From contig DAOTWZ010000042.1 of NCBI GenBank assembly GCA_034435615.1, positions 12,164-76,163 of the forward strand: DNA of 64,000 bases. Reading direction: 5' to 3'. Each line of letters opens with the position of its first letter. Position 1 is the first letter of the stretch. The notes below the pieces were generated by a model. It did not search any database. It worked only from the letters and a program-made list of their open reading frames with translations, and had not been told where the DNA came from. Source of the DNA: H17-190 sp034435615 (GTDB lineage Bacteria; Chloroflexota; Dehalococcoidia; SM23-28-2; HRBIN24). This document shows, in pieces, positions 43,147-52,400 of this stretch. A program made the translations under genes and the position numbers.

Positions 43147-43487
43147 CGTTCGCTGCCCGCCTCACCCGGAGGCGGGGCTACCCCCGCCCTCGAGAGGAGG
43201 CGCAGGGCCGAGCGCTTCAGGGTGTGGTAATCGGCAGCGGCGGCGGCCGGGCGGGCGATGACGACTATGTCCCAGCCGGGGCGCAACTCCAGAAGGCGTA
43301 TCCCCTCCCGCAGACGACGCTTCACCTTGTTGCGCACCACAGCCTTGCCGACCCGCTTGCCAGCGACGAAGCCGAACCGGTTGTAGGGCAGGCCGTTGGG
43401 CAGGACTCGTACCACCAGAAGGTCATCGCTGTAGGCGCGGCCCCGTCGGAAGACCTCATCGAAGGCGCGGCGTCCGCGGAGCCGCAT
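43143..43487 (-). CDS. rnpA: Ribonuclease P protein component
   Basis: A 114-residue RnpA with FGFVAGKRVGKAVVRNKVKR, the basic RNR-type signature, and REGIRLL after it. It supports RNase P RNA in tRNA 5' maturation. ATG 43487 is chosen; GTG 43499 is nearer the GAGGGGG motif and would add four residues. It starts 19 bases after rpmH, in the universal rpmH-rnpA order. Confidence 0.93.
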   Translation of the reverse strand: MRLRGRRAFDEVFRRGRAYSDDLLVVRVLPNGLPYNRFGFVAGKRVGKAVVRNKVKRRLREGIRLLELRPGWDIVVIARPAAAAADYHTLKRSALRLLSRAGVAPPPGEAGSER

Positions 43488-43506
43488 CAGCCCGGCCACG
43501 GCCCCC

Positions 43507-43644
43507 TCAGACGGCGAGCCGCCACCTCCCCTTGAGGCGTCGCCGCTTGAGGACGGCCCGTCCGCCCCTGGTCCGGTTGCGGGCCAGGAAGCCATGCCGC
43601 CGCTGGCGACGCCGGTTCTTGGGCTGATAGGTACGCTTGGGCAA
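43507..43644 (-). CDS. rpmH: 50S ribosomal protein L34
   Basis: A 45-residue, highly basic protein: MPKRTYQPKNRRRQRRHGFL at the start and KRRRLKGRWRLAV at the end. It is too short for ordinary ORF listing and starts with TTG, with AAGGAGG 6 bases upstream. It heads the rnpA-yidD-lipoprotein-yidC-khpB unit. No dnaA or clustered DnaA boxes are seen beside it. Confidence 0.96.
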   Translation of the reverse strand: MPKRTYQPKNRRRQRRHGFLARNRTRGGRAVLKRRRLKGRWRLAV

Positions 43645-43694
43645 GAGTGCCTCCTTACGCCACCAGGAACGTCCCTACAGGCGAGGCATGGCCC

Positions 43695-43723
43695 ATTATA
43701 AGTCCCGCTGTCGGGAGGGTCAA
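43695..43723 (-). promoter_or_regulatory. Strong sigma-A promoter of the rpmH operon
   Basis: On the minus strand TTGACC (43723-43718), 17-base spacer, TATAAT (43700-43695), 51 bases upstream of the rpmH start. It is the best consensus match in the window. Confidence 0.75.
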
Positions 43724-43734
43724 ACCGGCCCTCG

Positions 43735-43763
43735 TTGACAGCCCCCGTAGCCAGTGTTACCCT
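43735..43763 (+). promoter_or_regulatory. Sigma-A promoter divergent from rpmH
   Basis: TTGACA (43735-43740), 17-base spacer, TACCCT (43758-43763), 37 bases before the ATG at 43800. Confidence 0.6.
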
Positions 43764-43799
43764 GTAGCCGGACCGCCCGGCCCCCGGGGTGAGCCTCCC

Positions 43800-44282
43800 A
43801 TGGACGTCATCCGCTGCACCGTAATAGACGAGAAGGGGGCCGTCAGCTTCATCGCCCACGCCGATGTCCTGCCAGCCCTGGTGGCCGCCTGCGCCAACAA
43901 CCCCTCCTCTGTGGAGGAGCTCCTGGACGGGGCGGAGAACTACTACCGCAACCTCAAGGACTACGTTCTCTCCGGCCTGGCCGTCTTCGACGAGCAGAAC
44001 ACGCCGGAGAGCCGCGAGGCCATCCGGGCCGCCCTGCGCAGCCTGCCCCCCCACCAGCAGCCCGTCTTCCGGGTAGTGGACGAGGACACGCAGGAGGCTA
44101 GCCTGCGGCCGGTGAAGGCGGGCGCGGTGGTTTTCAACCTGCGGGCCAAGCGCATCATCCAGATCGTCAACACCTACCGGGAGATAAAGCGCTCCGGCTA
44201 CGCACGGGTCTTCGACGGCGAGGGCTTCACGCGGCGGGTCTTCCGCTACCGCCTCCCCGAGGAATGGGCGCTGGTGCCCTAG
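43800..44282 (+). CDS. Conserved-looking hypothetical protein, 160 residues
   Basis: I do not recognise a family. It starts MDVIRCTVIDEKGAVSFIAH and contains a mid-region SVEELLDGAENYYRNLKDYV and a C-terminal VFNLRAKRIIQIVNTYREIK. It has no Cys cluster or membrane segment. A good promoter at 43735-43763 precedes it, and a GCCCGAC/GTCGGGC hairpin (44291-44308) follows, so it is probably monocistronic. Confidence 0.7.
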   Translation: MDVIRCTVIDEKGAVSFIAHADVLPALVAACANNPSSVEELLDGAENYYRNLKDYVLSGLAVFDEQNTPESREAIRAALRSLPPHQQPVFRVVDEDTQEASLRPVKAGAVVFNLRAKRIIQIVNTYREIKRSGYARVFDGEGFTRRVFRYRLPEEWALVP

Positions 44283-44290
44283 GGGAGGCC

Positions 44291-44308
44291 GCCCGACGGC
44301 TGTCGGGC
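44291..44308. terminator. Small hairpin after the 43800 gene
   Basis: GCCCGAC, loop GGCT, GTCGGGC, 9 bases past the stop codon; no T tract follows, so termination is only possible. Confidence 0.35.
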
Positions 44309-44404
44309 AGGAAGCGCCGCGAGGGCGAAGGGCCTCTCTCCTCACGGCCACGAAAGGAACCTCGCGCCTACCGGAGGCGTTAACTCTAGGGTAGAGGTGA
44401 GTCA

Positions 44405-45622
44405 GTGGCTTACGAGTCGGAAGCCCTTCCCTGGCCGGGACGTCCCCTGTGGGCGGAGATAGACCTGGACGCTCTCGCCAGCAACGTCCAGGCCCTGAAG
44501 CGACGGGTGCAGGGGGCCCAGCTCCTGGCGGTGGTGAAGGCCAACGCCTACGGCCACGGCGCCGTTGGGGTGGCCCGGGCCGCTCTGCAGGCGGGGGCCG
44601 ATGGCCTGGCCGTCATCTGCCTGGAGGAGGCGGAGGAGCTGCGCCGGGCTGGTGTGGAGGCCCCCATCCTGGTGATGGGAGCCAGTCACCCCGGGCAGGC
44701 GCGCCGGCTGGTGGAGCTGAGGGTGACCCCCACCGTGGCCGACCGTGAGATGGCGCTGGCCCTGGCCCGGGCCGCCCACGAGGTGGGAACGGTGCAGCCC
44801 GTCCACATCAAGGTGGACACGGGGCTGAACCGCTACGGCCTGCGACCGCAGGAGGCCATCGCCCTGGCGGAGTCCCTGCGGGAGGTGGGCGCTCTGAAGG
44901 TGGAGGGGCTCTTCACCCACTTCGCCAGCGCTGAGGAGGGGGACAAGACCTTCACCCTAGCACAGTACCGCGCCTTCCTGACGGTGGCCCGGCGGCTGGA
45001 CTGGGTGCCGGTGCGCCACGTCTCCAACACGGCCACCATTCTGGACATGCCCGAGATGAGCCTGGAGATGGTGCGGCCGGGCATCGGCCTCTACGGGTAT
45101 TCGCCGCGAGGCATCGGCGACAGCGCCGGGCTGCGGCCGGTGCTGAGCCTCAAGAGCCGCCTCCTCCGCCTGACCCGTCTCAAGCCCGGCGAATCGGTGA
45201 GCTACGGTCGCACCTGGCGGGCGCAACGGCCCAGCACCATCGGCCTGGTGGCCTGTGGCTACGCCGACGGCCTGCCGCGTCTCCTGTCCAATCGGGGCTG
45301 GGTGCTGGTGCGAGGGCGACGGGTGCCCATCGTCGGACGTATCTGCATGGACATGTGCATGGTGGACGTCACCGAGGTCCCTGGTGTACAGATAGGAGAT
45401 GAAGTAGTGATCATTGGGAAACAGGGGATGGAGCAGATAACAGCAGACGAGATCGCCGAGGCGTGCGGCACCATCAGCTATGAGATCCTGTGCGGCATCG
45501 GCCTGCGCGTCCCCCGCATCTTCCTTCGTCAGGGCCAGGTGGTAGAGGTGGAGGCGCGGCTGGGAGCGTCCCCAGCGGGGACGCCCGTACCGGGCGGCGT
45601 GGGGAGCCTCTCCCAGACATGA
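44405..45622 (+). CDS. alr: Alanine racemase
   Basis: A 405-residue fold type III PLP enzyme that makes D-alanine for peptidoglycan. The PLP lysine is in AVVKANAYGHG (about residue 43), the second catalytic base Tyr is in SYGRTWRA, and GRICMDMCMVDVT is the other family block. GTG start with TAGAGGTGAG upstream. It overlaps the LCP gene by 4 bases, linking two cell-wall functions. Confidence 0.95.
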   Translation: MAYESEALPWPGRPLWAEIDLDALASNVQALKRRVQGAQLLAVVKANAYGHGAVGVARAALQAGADGLAVICLEEAEELRRAGVEAPILVMGASHPGQARRLVELRVTPTVADREMALALARAAHEVGTVQPVHIKVDTGLNRYGLRPQEAIALAESLREVGALKVEGLFTHFASAEEGDKTFTLAQYRAFLTVARRLDWVPVRHVSNTATILDMPEMSLEMVRPGIGLYGYSPRGIGDSAGLRPVLSLKSRLLRLTRLKPGESVSYGRTWRAQRPSTIGLVACGYADGLPRLLSNRGWVLVRGRRVPIVGRICMDMCMVDVTEVPGVQIGDEVVIIGKQGMEQITADEIAEACGTISYEILCGIGLRVPRIFLRQGQVVEVEARLGASPAGTPVPGGVGSLSQT

Positions 45623-47007
45623 GCACGTCAGCGCCGCGCCGACCAGCCAGCAGGAACAGCGCCGGGGAGGGCAGCCGTTACAGCCCTCTGGTGGTCTTCG
45701 GCATCGCCCTCTTCGCCATGCTGACCTTCTACGGGGTGCTGGCCGTGGCCTCCCGCCTGGACGACTACTTCCTCCCCGGCAATCAGCTCAAGCTGGGGCC
45801 GCTGGGCATGCTGCCGGGGGTGGACGCCGGCGACGAGCCGGAGGCGGCCACCATCGAACAGCGCATCAACGTCCTCCTGCTGGGGCTGGACCGCCGGCCC
45901 GATGACCCGCCCAACGCTGCCACCCGCACCGACACGGTGGCCATAGTCTCCATCGACCCCTACAGCAACACGGCGGGGGTGCTGAGCATACCCCGCGACC
46001 TCTGGGTGGAGATACCGGACGGACGCGGCGGCTTCTTCCCTCAGCGCATCAACGTGGCCTACGAGTTCGGCGAGGCCGGGGTGGTGAACTACCCGGGCGG
46101 GGGCATCGCCCTCATCAAGGACACCATCAAACACAACTTCGGCATCAACATAGACCACTATGTGATTCTGGACTTTCAGAACTTCGTGGAGATCGTGGAC
46201 ACCCTGGGCGGCATAGAGGTGGATGTGCCGGAGTACGTGTACGACCCGGCCTACAACGATTGCAACCGCTGTCCCTATCAGTTCGTGGAGTTCGAGCCGG
46301 GCCCCCAGCAAATGGACGGCTGGCACGCCCTGGCCTACGCCCGCATCCGTTACGGCTCCGACGACCTGCGCCGCATCGAGCGGCAGCAACAGGTGATGCT
46401 GGCCATCTTCCAGAAGGCGACGAGCCTGGGCATCCTCACCAACCCCAGCCGCGTCAAGTCCCTGTACGACCAGTTCAACAACTCGGTGAAGACGGACGTG
46501 AGCGCCGCCCGGGCGCTGGGGCTGGCCCTGAAGGCGAGGGAGATCCCTCTGGAGCGGGTGCGCATGCTCTCTCTGAGGGACGCCGTCTACAGCTTCGTCA
46601 CCGACGACGGCGCCTCGGTGTTGGGCTGGGACGAGGAGAAGGTGCAGCAGATAGTGGCTCGCCTCTTCCTGGACGGCCAGGTGGAGGCGGAGGCGGCCCG
46701 CATCGAGGTGCAGAACGGGGCGGGCATACCGGGTCTGGCCACCCAGGTGTCAGGGCTGCTGATGGGGAAGGGGCTGCCCGAGGACTGGGTCTCCACGGCC
46801 CTCAGCCCCAACAGCGGCGTGGCGCGGACGGTCATCTACAACCTGGGAGGCAAGCAGTATACGGCCCGCAAGCTGGCGGAATGGCTCGGCCTCCCCGGCG
46901 ACCGTGTGGTGAGCGACCCCGCGCAGGCGCCAGCGCCGGTGAACGGTCCGGCCGACATCATCGTCCTGCTGGGGACGGACGCCCGCACCCTGGCCAGCGG
47001 CGGCTAG
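45619..47007 (+). CDS. LytR-CpsA-Psr family cell-wall polymer ligase
   Basis: A 462-residue membrane-anchored protein: one N-terminal transmembrane helix (about 25-45), the LCP catalytic domain (about 80-290, with LLLGLDRRPDD, TRTDTVAIVSIDP, GVLSIPRDLWVEIP and YARIRYGSDDLRRIERQQ; Arg and Asp residues bind the pyrophosphate lipid), and a C-terminal LytR_C domain (about 360-455, IEVQNGAGIPGLA). LCP enzymes attach glycopolymers to peptidoglycan, indicating a Gram-positive-like wall polymer. ATGA overlap with alr. Confidence 0.92.
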   Translation: MSTSAPRRPASRNSAGEGSRYSPLVVFGIALFAMLTFYGVLAVASRLDDYFLPGNQLKLGPLGMLPGVDAGDEPEAATIEQRINVLLLGLDRRPDDPPNAATRTDTVAIVSIDPYSNTAGVLSIPRDLWVEIPDGRGGFFPQRINVAYEFGEAGVVNYPGGGIALIKDTIKHNFGINIDHYVILDFQNFVEIVDTLGGIEVDVPEYVYDPAYNDCNRCPYQFVEFEPGPQQMDGWHALAYARIRYGSDDLRRIERQQQVMLAIFQKATSLGILTNPSRVKSLYDQFNNSVKTDVSAARALGLALKAREIPLERVRMLSLRDAVYSFVTDDGASVLGWDEEKVQQIVARLFLDGQVEAEAARIEVQNGAGIPGLATQVSGLLMGKGLPEDWVSTALSPNSGVARTVIYNLGGKQYTARKLAEWLGLPGDRVVSDPAQAPAPVNGPADIIVLLGTDARTLASGG

Positions 47008-47017
47008 ACGGAACCCC

Positions 47018-47356
47018 CTAGCCGAACCAGTCCTGCAGCCGCATCAGGACGTTCAGGTCGCCGCTGAAGGTGAGCTGGCCGCTCATGAAGGCCGAGGCGC
47101 CGTCCATCTCTCGCCGCACGATCTTCAGCCAGACCTCGGAAGGGGTATAGATGGTGACCTGGGGATTGTCCGCCGTCCCTTCCTGGACACGGCACTGGCC
47201 CTGGTCTATGGTGACAGTCCAGTTGCCGGGCTCGGCCCCCGTGAAGTTGAACTGGATGACGGCGGTCACCCCCTGCGCACGCTCGGCATGGAAGGCCTCC
47301 GGCATACGCTCCATAGCCTCACGGACGGAGGTGGGAAGAGGCCGTTCCTGGGCCAT
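47018..47356 (-). CDS. SCP2 sterol-binding-domain protein
   Basis: A 112-residue protein consisting of one SCP2 lipid-binding domain: TAVIQFNFTGAEPGNWTVTI, then VTIYTPSEVWLKI and SGQLTFSGDLNVLMRL. It binds hydrophobic ligands such as acyl chains; the partner is unknown. Convergent with the LCP gene (10-base gap), 80 bases downstream of the aminotransferase gene. Confidence 0.85.
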   Translation of the reverse strand: MAQERPLPTSVREAMERMPEAFHAERAQGVTAVIQFNFTGAEPGNWTVTIDQGQCRVQEGTADNPQVTIYTPSEVWLKIVRREMDGASAFMSGQLTFSGDLNVLMRLQDWFG

Positions 47357-47436
47357 GACGTCCCTCCGTAGCTTAGCGGTTGCTCGTCTAGGATGCGCTT
47401 AGAATAGCACCCGGCGGGCGCCCCCGTCCATATGCC

Positions 47437-48666
47437 CTAGAGCTCGGACATCGCCTCCCGCTCCGGGGAGGAGGCCGATGAGGGGAGGCCAGTGTGGACC
47501 AGCTCCTCCACCAGGACGGCCGCCCTCTCCACCTCCTCCTCCGTGTTGAAGGCGTGGAGGGAGAGTCGGACGCCGTCCACCACGGGGAGGGTGCGGGCCA
47601 CCACCCGCCCCCTCTCCCACAGGGCGGCCGTGAGGCCCCAGGCGTCCATCCCGTCCACGCGGAAGGAGACGAGGCCGGACTGCACCGCTCCCGGGGCCGG
47701 GCTCAGGAGCTGGAGACGGGGTATCCCCGCCAGCAGCCGGGAGGCCAGGTCGGCCAGACGGCGGCAGCGCTCCGCCACCGCCTCTGGCCCCAGACCCAGG
47801 TAAAGCTCAATGGCCTTCACCAGCCCCGCCAGGAGGGGGACGCTGCGGGTGGTGAGCTCGAACTTGGCGACGTCGTCCCGGCAGGGGTCGAGGCGGCCAG
47901 CGACGACGTCGTAGTCCTGGGCGGCGCGGTGGGAGACCAGGGGCGGCTCCAGCGAGGGGACGAGGTCCCGCCGTATGTAGAGGGCGCCGGTGCCGGCGGG
48001 GCCCAGCAACCACTTGTGGCCGGGGAAGGAGAAGAAGTCACAGTCCAGAGAGCGGACGTCCACCGGCATCTGCCCTACCGACTGGGCGGCATCCACCAGG
48101 ATGAGGGCGCCGGCGGCGTGGGCCATCCGGGCCAGCTCGGCGATGGGCAGGAGCTGGCCGGTGCGGTAGCTGACGTGGCTGAGGGCCAGAAGACGGGTGC
48201 GGGGACCCATCTGGGCGGCGAAACGCTCCAGCACCTCCTGCGGCGAGAGGGAGGCGTCCAGGACGACCGTCCTGACGACGATGCCGCGGCGTCGCTGGGC
48301 GTAGAGGACGGGGACGGCCACGGAGGGGTGCTCCACCGAGGTGGTGACCACCTCGTCCCCGGGGCGCAGGTCTAGCCCCCAGAGGACCAGGTTGATGCCG
48401 GCGGTGGTGTTCTCCTGGAGGGAGACCTCCTCCGGGGCGGCGCCTATGAGGGCGGCCACCGCCTCCCGCGCCCGGGCGACGAGGGCGAGGCGACTCTCCA
48501 TGACGGGGGGCGCCGTGGGGGCCGCTGCCTCTTCCGCCAGGGCCTCCGCCACCGCCTGGAGGACGGGCTGCGGGGTGGGGCCCTGCCAGCCGGTGTTCAT
48601 ATAGACCAGCCCCTCCAGGCCGGGGAGCTGGGCCCGCAGGGCTGTCACGTCCAGGGGCTGGGCCAC
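47437..48666 (-). CDS. Class V aminotransferase, cysteine-desulfurase-like
   Basis: A 409-residue PLP enzyme, GTG start. The PLP lysine is in SFPGHKWLLGPAG (about residue 218), with Asp in LILVDAAQSVGQ and His in TSVEHPSVA. It resembles Csd-type desulfurases and isopenicillin N epimerase-like proteins rather than IscS; no catalytic Cys loop is evident, and the loop region reads PGAVQSGLVSF. The substrate is unresolved. It lies 31 bases downstream of rpsT. Confidence 0.8.
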   Translation of the reverse strand: MAQPLDVTALRAQLPGLEGLVYMNTGWQGPTPQPVLQAVAEALAEEAAAPTAPPVMESRLALVARAREAVAALIGAAPEEVSLQENTTAGINLVLWGLDLRPGDEVVTTSVEHPSVAVPVLYAQRRRGIVVRTVVLDASLSPQEVLERFAAQMGPRTRLLALSHVSYRTGQLLPIAELARMAHAAGALILVDAAQSVGQMPVDVRSLDCDFFSFPGHKWLLGPAGTGALYIRRDLVPSLEPPLVSHRAAQDYDVVAGRLDPCRDDVAKFELTTRSVPLLAGLVKAIELYLGLGPEAVAERCRRLADLASRLLAGIPRLQLLSPAPGAVQSGLVSFRVDGMDAWGLTAALWERGRVVARTLPVVDGVRLSLHAFNTEEEVERAAVLVEELVHTGLPSSASSPEREAMSEL

Positions 48667-48697
48667 GGACAGCCTCGACAGGCTGGCATCCGCAGGG

Positions 48698-48979
48698 CTA
48701 GGCGCCGCCGGCGCGGGCCCCCGTCAGGGCATTGAGGCGGGAGGCCAGCCGGGACTTGTGGCGGGCGACGTTGTTGGGGTGGAGGACGCCTTTCTTGGCG
48801 GCCCTGTCCAGGGCGCTGATGGCCGCCCGGACCGCCTCCTGGGCGGCCTGGGCATCGCCAGAGGCGAGCGCCTCCTCCGCCTTCTTGAGCATCGTCTTGG
48901 TGAAGCTCTTGACGGCGCGGTTGCGCTGGCGCCGTTTTATGGACTGACGGTGCGCCTTGGCTGCGGAGTCGACGGCCAA
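48698..48979 (-). CDS. rpsT: 30S ribosomal protein S20
   Basis: A 93-residue basic helical protein, TTG start with GAGGGGG upstream. SAAKAHRQSIKRRQRNRAVK, KTMLKKAEEAL and the C-terminal HPNNVARHKSRLASRLNAL are diagnostic of S20, which binds 16S rRNA. Confidence 0.95.
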   Translation of the reverse strand: MAVDSAAKAHRQSIKRRQRNRAVKSFTKTMLKKAEEALASGDAQAAQEAVRAAISALDRAAKKGVLHPNNVARHKSRLASRLNALTGARAGGA

Positions 48980-49008
48980 GTGTATCCCCCTCTCTTTCCT
49001 AAGAGGCT

Positions 49009-49037
49009 ATCATACGGTCTGGGACCCTGAGTGTCTA
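49009..49037 (-). promoter_or_regulatory. Promoter of rpsT
   Basis: Minus strand TAGACA (49037-49032), 17-base spacer, TATGAT (49014-49009), 30 bases before the rpsT start. It overlaps the start of the divergent gene at 49031. Confidence 0.6.
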
Positions 49038-49351
49038 CCATGGCGATGCAGGAAGAGGCGATGGCCCAGCTGGCGCGGCTCCTGGGACGGTGGGAGCTGG
49101 CGGAGGAGCTGGCAGGCCCTGACCAGGGCGAGGCAGCCAGAGAGCGGCTGCGCCGCCTCGTCCGGGGAGAGCTGTCCCGCCTGGCGGAGGGCCTGCTGCG
49201 GGAGGCGGCCGCCTGCGACGATGTGACGGACCGGGCCTCCGCCCTGGCCTACCTGGAGGAGCGGCTCGCCTTCTTCGGCGATCTGCTGGACGAGGAACAG
49301 AGAGCGGAGCTACGGGCCCGCTTCCGCGAGGCGATCCACCGATGGCGCTGA
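49031..49351 (+). CDS. Hypothetical helical protein, 106 residues
   Basis: No family recognised. The sequence is almost wholly alpha-helical and acidic/basic alternating (AARERLRRLVRGELSRLAEG, LAYLEERLAFFGDLLDEEQR). Possible starts are GTG 49031, ATG 49040 and ATG 49046. It ends 145 bases before ileS and is separated from it by the ileS promoter. Confidence 0.55.
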   Translation: MSTMAMQEEAMAQLARLLGRWELAEELAGPDQGEAARERLRRLVRGELSRLAEGLLREAAACDDVTDRASALAYLEERLAFFGDLLDEEQRAELRARFREAIHRWR

Positions 49352-49358
49352 CGGCCGT

Positions 49359-49388
49359 TTGACGCTTCGGACGGGTGATGGCTACACT
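49359..49388 (+). promoter_or_regulatory. Promoter of ileS
   Basis: TTGACG (49359-49364), 18-base spacer, TACACT (49383-49388), leaving a leader of about 100 bases before the ileS start. Confidence 0.6.
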
Positions 49389-49424
49389 GGGGAGTGACGG
49401 TCTCGTTCTTCCCTGCCGGACAGG

Positions 49425-49451
49425 AGGCCCGTCCTCTACCGGGACGGGCCT
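49425..49451 (+). promoter_or_regulatory. Leader hairpin upstream of ileS
   Basis: AGGCCCGTCC, 7-base loop, GGACGGGCCT: a perfect 10-bp stem in the ileS leader, 45 bases before the start. It could act in attenuation or translation control. I do not find the T-box sequence AGGGTGG or the Ile specifier context, so a T-box is not claimed. Confidence 0.45.
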
Positions 49452-49496
49452 TACGGCGTAAGAGGCGGGGATGCTCCACTTGGAGGGTTGAGGGCC

Positions 49497-52400
49497 GTGT
49501 TCCAGCCAGTCTCCAGCCGGATCCGTTTCCCTGAGCTAGAGCAGGAAATCCTTCGCTTCTGGCGGGAGCGGGACATCTTCCGCAAGAGCATAGAGCAGCG
49601 GCCGGAAGAGCGCCAGTTCACCTTCTACGAGGGGCCGCCCTATGCCAATGCCAGCCCCGGCATCCATCACGTTCTGGCCCGCGTCTTCAAGGACGTCATC
49701 GTCCGCTACAAGACGATGCAGGGCTACCGCGTGCCCAGGCGCGCCGGCTGGGACACCCACGGCCTGCCGGCGGAGCTGGAGGTGGAGAAGCAGCTCGGCA
49801 TCACCAGCAAGGCAGAGATCGAGAGGATCGGCATCGCCGAGTTCAACCGACGTTGCCGGGAGAACGTGATGCGCTACCTGCGGGAGTGGGAGGCACTGAC
49901 GGAGCGCATCGCCTTCTGGCTGGACATGGAGAACGCCTACGTCACCTACCGCAACGAGTATATCGAGAGCTGCTGGTGGATAGTGAAGACGCTGTGGGAA
50001 CGGGGACTGGTCTACCAGGACTACCGCTCCGTGCCTCACTGCCCTCGCTGCGGCACCGCCCTCTCGGACCATGAGGTGGCCCAGGGCTACCGGGAGGACA
50101 CGCCCGACCCCTCCATCTGGGTGAAGTTCCGGCTGCGGGAGGAGTCTCGCCGGCGGTTGGGACATCTGGCCGGGGAGCGGCCGGTCTTCCTGCTGGCCTG
50201 GACCACCACACCCTGGACACTGCCCGGGAACACGGCCCTGGCCGTCCATCCGGAGGCAGAGTACGCCGTGGTGGAGCACCAGGGGGAGGCGCTGGTCCTG
50301 GCCAGCGCCCTGCTGGGGGCCGTCCTGGACGACTACCGGCTACTGGGCACGCTGAGCGGCCGGGATCTGGTGGGCCTCCGCTACGAGCCGCTGTACGATG
50401 CCCCCTCCTGGGGGACGCTACCCCTGTGGTTCGACCAGGGGCAGGAGGGGAGGCTGGCCCCGGCGCCCTCGGTGGAGGGAGTGGCGAAGGCCTTCACGGT
50501 GGTGGCGGCGGACTTCGTCTCCCTTACGGACGGGACGGGGATCGTCCACATCGCCCCCGCCTTCGGTGGGGAGGACTTCCAGTTGGGGAAGGAGGAGGGG
50601 CTCCTCTTCCTGCAGCCGGTGGACACGCGGGGCGAGTTCACGGGCGGGCCCTTCGCCGGCCTCTTCGTGAAGGAGGCCGACGAGCGCATCATGGAGGAAC
50701 TGGCCCAGCGAGGCCTCCTGCTGAGGCGGGAGGTGCTGCGCCACACCTACCCCTTCTGCTGGCGTTGCGGCACCCCGCTCCTCTACTACGCCAAGCCCAC
50801 CTGGTACATCAAGACGACGGCCCGCAAGGAGCGACTGGTGGCCCTGAACGCCGAGATCCAGTGGTATCCAGAGCACATCAAGTGGGGACGCTTCGGCAAC
50901 TGGCTCCAAAACAACGTGGACTGGGCTGTCTCCCGCGAGCGCTACTGGGGCATCCCTCTGCCCATCTGGGAGTGCCAGGGCTGCGGCGAGCGGCGGTGCA
51001 TAGGCTCGGTGGCGGAGCTGCGGGAGGAGGCCATCGACCGGGAGGCGGTGGAGCGCCTCGATGACCTGCACCGCCCCTACGTGGACGAGGTGCTACTGCG
51101 CTGCCGCCGCTGCCAGGGGACGATGCGCCGGGTTCCCGAGGTGATGGACGTCTGGTTCGACTCCGGCGCCATGCCCTACGGCCAGTGGCACTATCCCTTC
51201 GAGAACCAGGAGCAGTTCCAGCGCTCCTTCCCCGCCGACTACATCTGCGAGGCGGTGGACCAGACGCGGGGCTGGTTCTACACCCTGCACGCCCTCTCCA
51301 CCCTGCTCTTCGATTCCATCAGCTACCGCAATTGCCTCTGCCTGGAGCTGATCCTGGACGAGAAGGGCGAGAAGATGAGCAAGTCGCGGGGCAACGTAGT
51401 GGAGCCCTGGCCGGTCATCGAGGCGCACGGTGCGGATGCCGTGCGCTGGTACATGTTCACCGCCTCGCCACCCTGGGTGCCCCGCCGCTTCTCGGCCAAC
51501 CTGGTGGGGGAATCGCTGCGGCGCTTCCTGCTGACCCTCTGGAACACCTACGCCTTCTTCGTCACCTACGCCAACCTGGACGGGTTCGACCCCACCACGG
51601 CCGGGCCCGGCGAGCCCAGCCTCCTGGACCGATGGGTGCTCTCGGAGCTGCAGCGGCTGGTAGACAAGGTGACGCGCGACCTGGAGCGCTACAACCCCAC
51701 CGACGCCGGCCGCGCCATTCAGGACTTCGTGGACGACCTCTCCAACTGGTATGTGCGGCGGAGCCGTCGCCGCTTCTGGAAGTCGGAGAGCGACGCTGAC
51801 AAGGTGGCCGCCCACCGCACCCTCTACACATGCCTGGTCACGCTGGCCAAGCTGCTGGCCCCCTTCACGCCCTTCGTGGCGGAGGCGATATACCGCAACC
51901 TGGTCTGCTCTGTGGACGCGGCAGCGCCGGAGAGCGTCCACCTGGCGGACTGGCCGCAGCCTGACCCTGCCCTGCTGGACGAGGGCCTCATGGCCGATAT
52001 GCGCCTGGCCATGCGGGTGACCAGCCTGGGGCGGGCGGCCCGCAGCCAGGCCGGCATCAAGGTGCGGCAGCCCCTCTCCCGCATCGTCGTCAAGACGCGC
52101 TACCCGGTGGAGGGGCCAGCCCTGGAGCGGCTGGCCGGCCTGGTGCTGGACGAGCTGAACGTGCGGGAGCTGCGGGTGGCCGCCACGGAGGAGGAGCTGG
52201 CGGGGCTGGCGGTGGCCCGGGACGATGCCGGCTACGCGGTGGGGCTGGACACCACCATCACGCCGGAGCTGGCGGAGGAGGGACTGGCCCGGGAGCTGGT
52301 GCACCGCATCCAGAACCTGCGCAAGGCGGCGGGATTCGATATCTCAGACCGTATCGTCCTCTACTACAGCGGCTGGGAAGGGCTGCGGCAGGTGCTGGCC

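Noticed and set aside
43645..43800. Chromosome origin next to rpmH
   Set aside because: No dnaA gene and no cluster of TTATCCACA boxes; the region is accounted for by two divergent promoters.
49389..49496. T-box riboswitch upstream of ileS
   Set aside because: The conserved AGGGTGG/antiterminator sequence is absent; only a simple hairpin is present.
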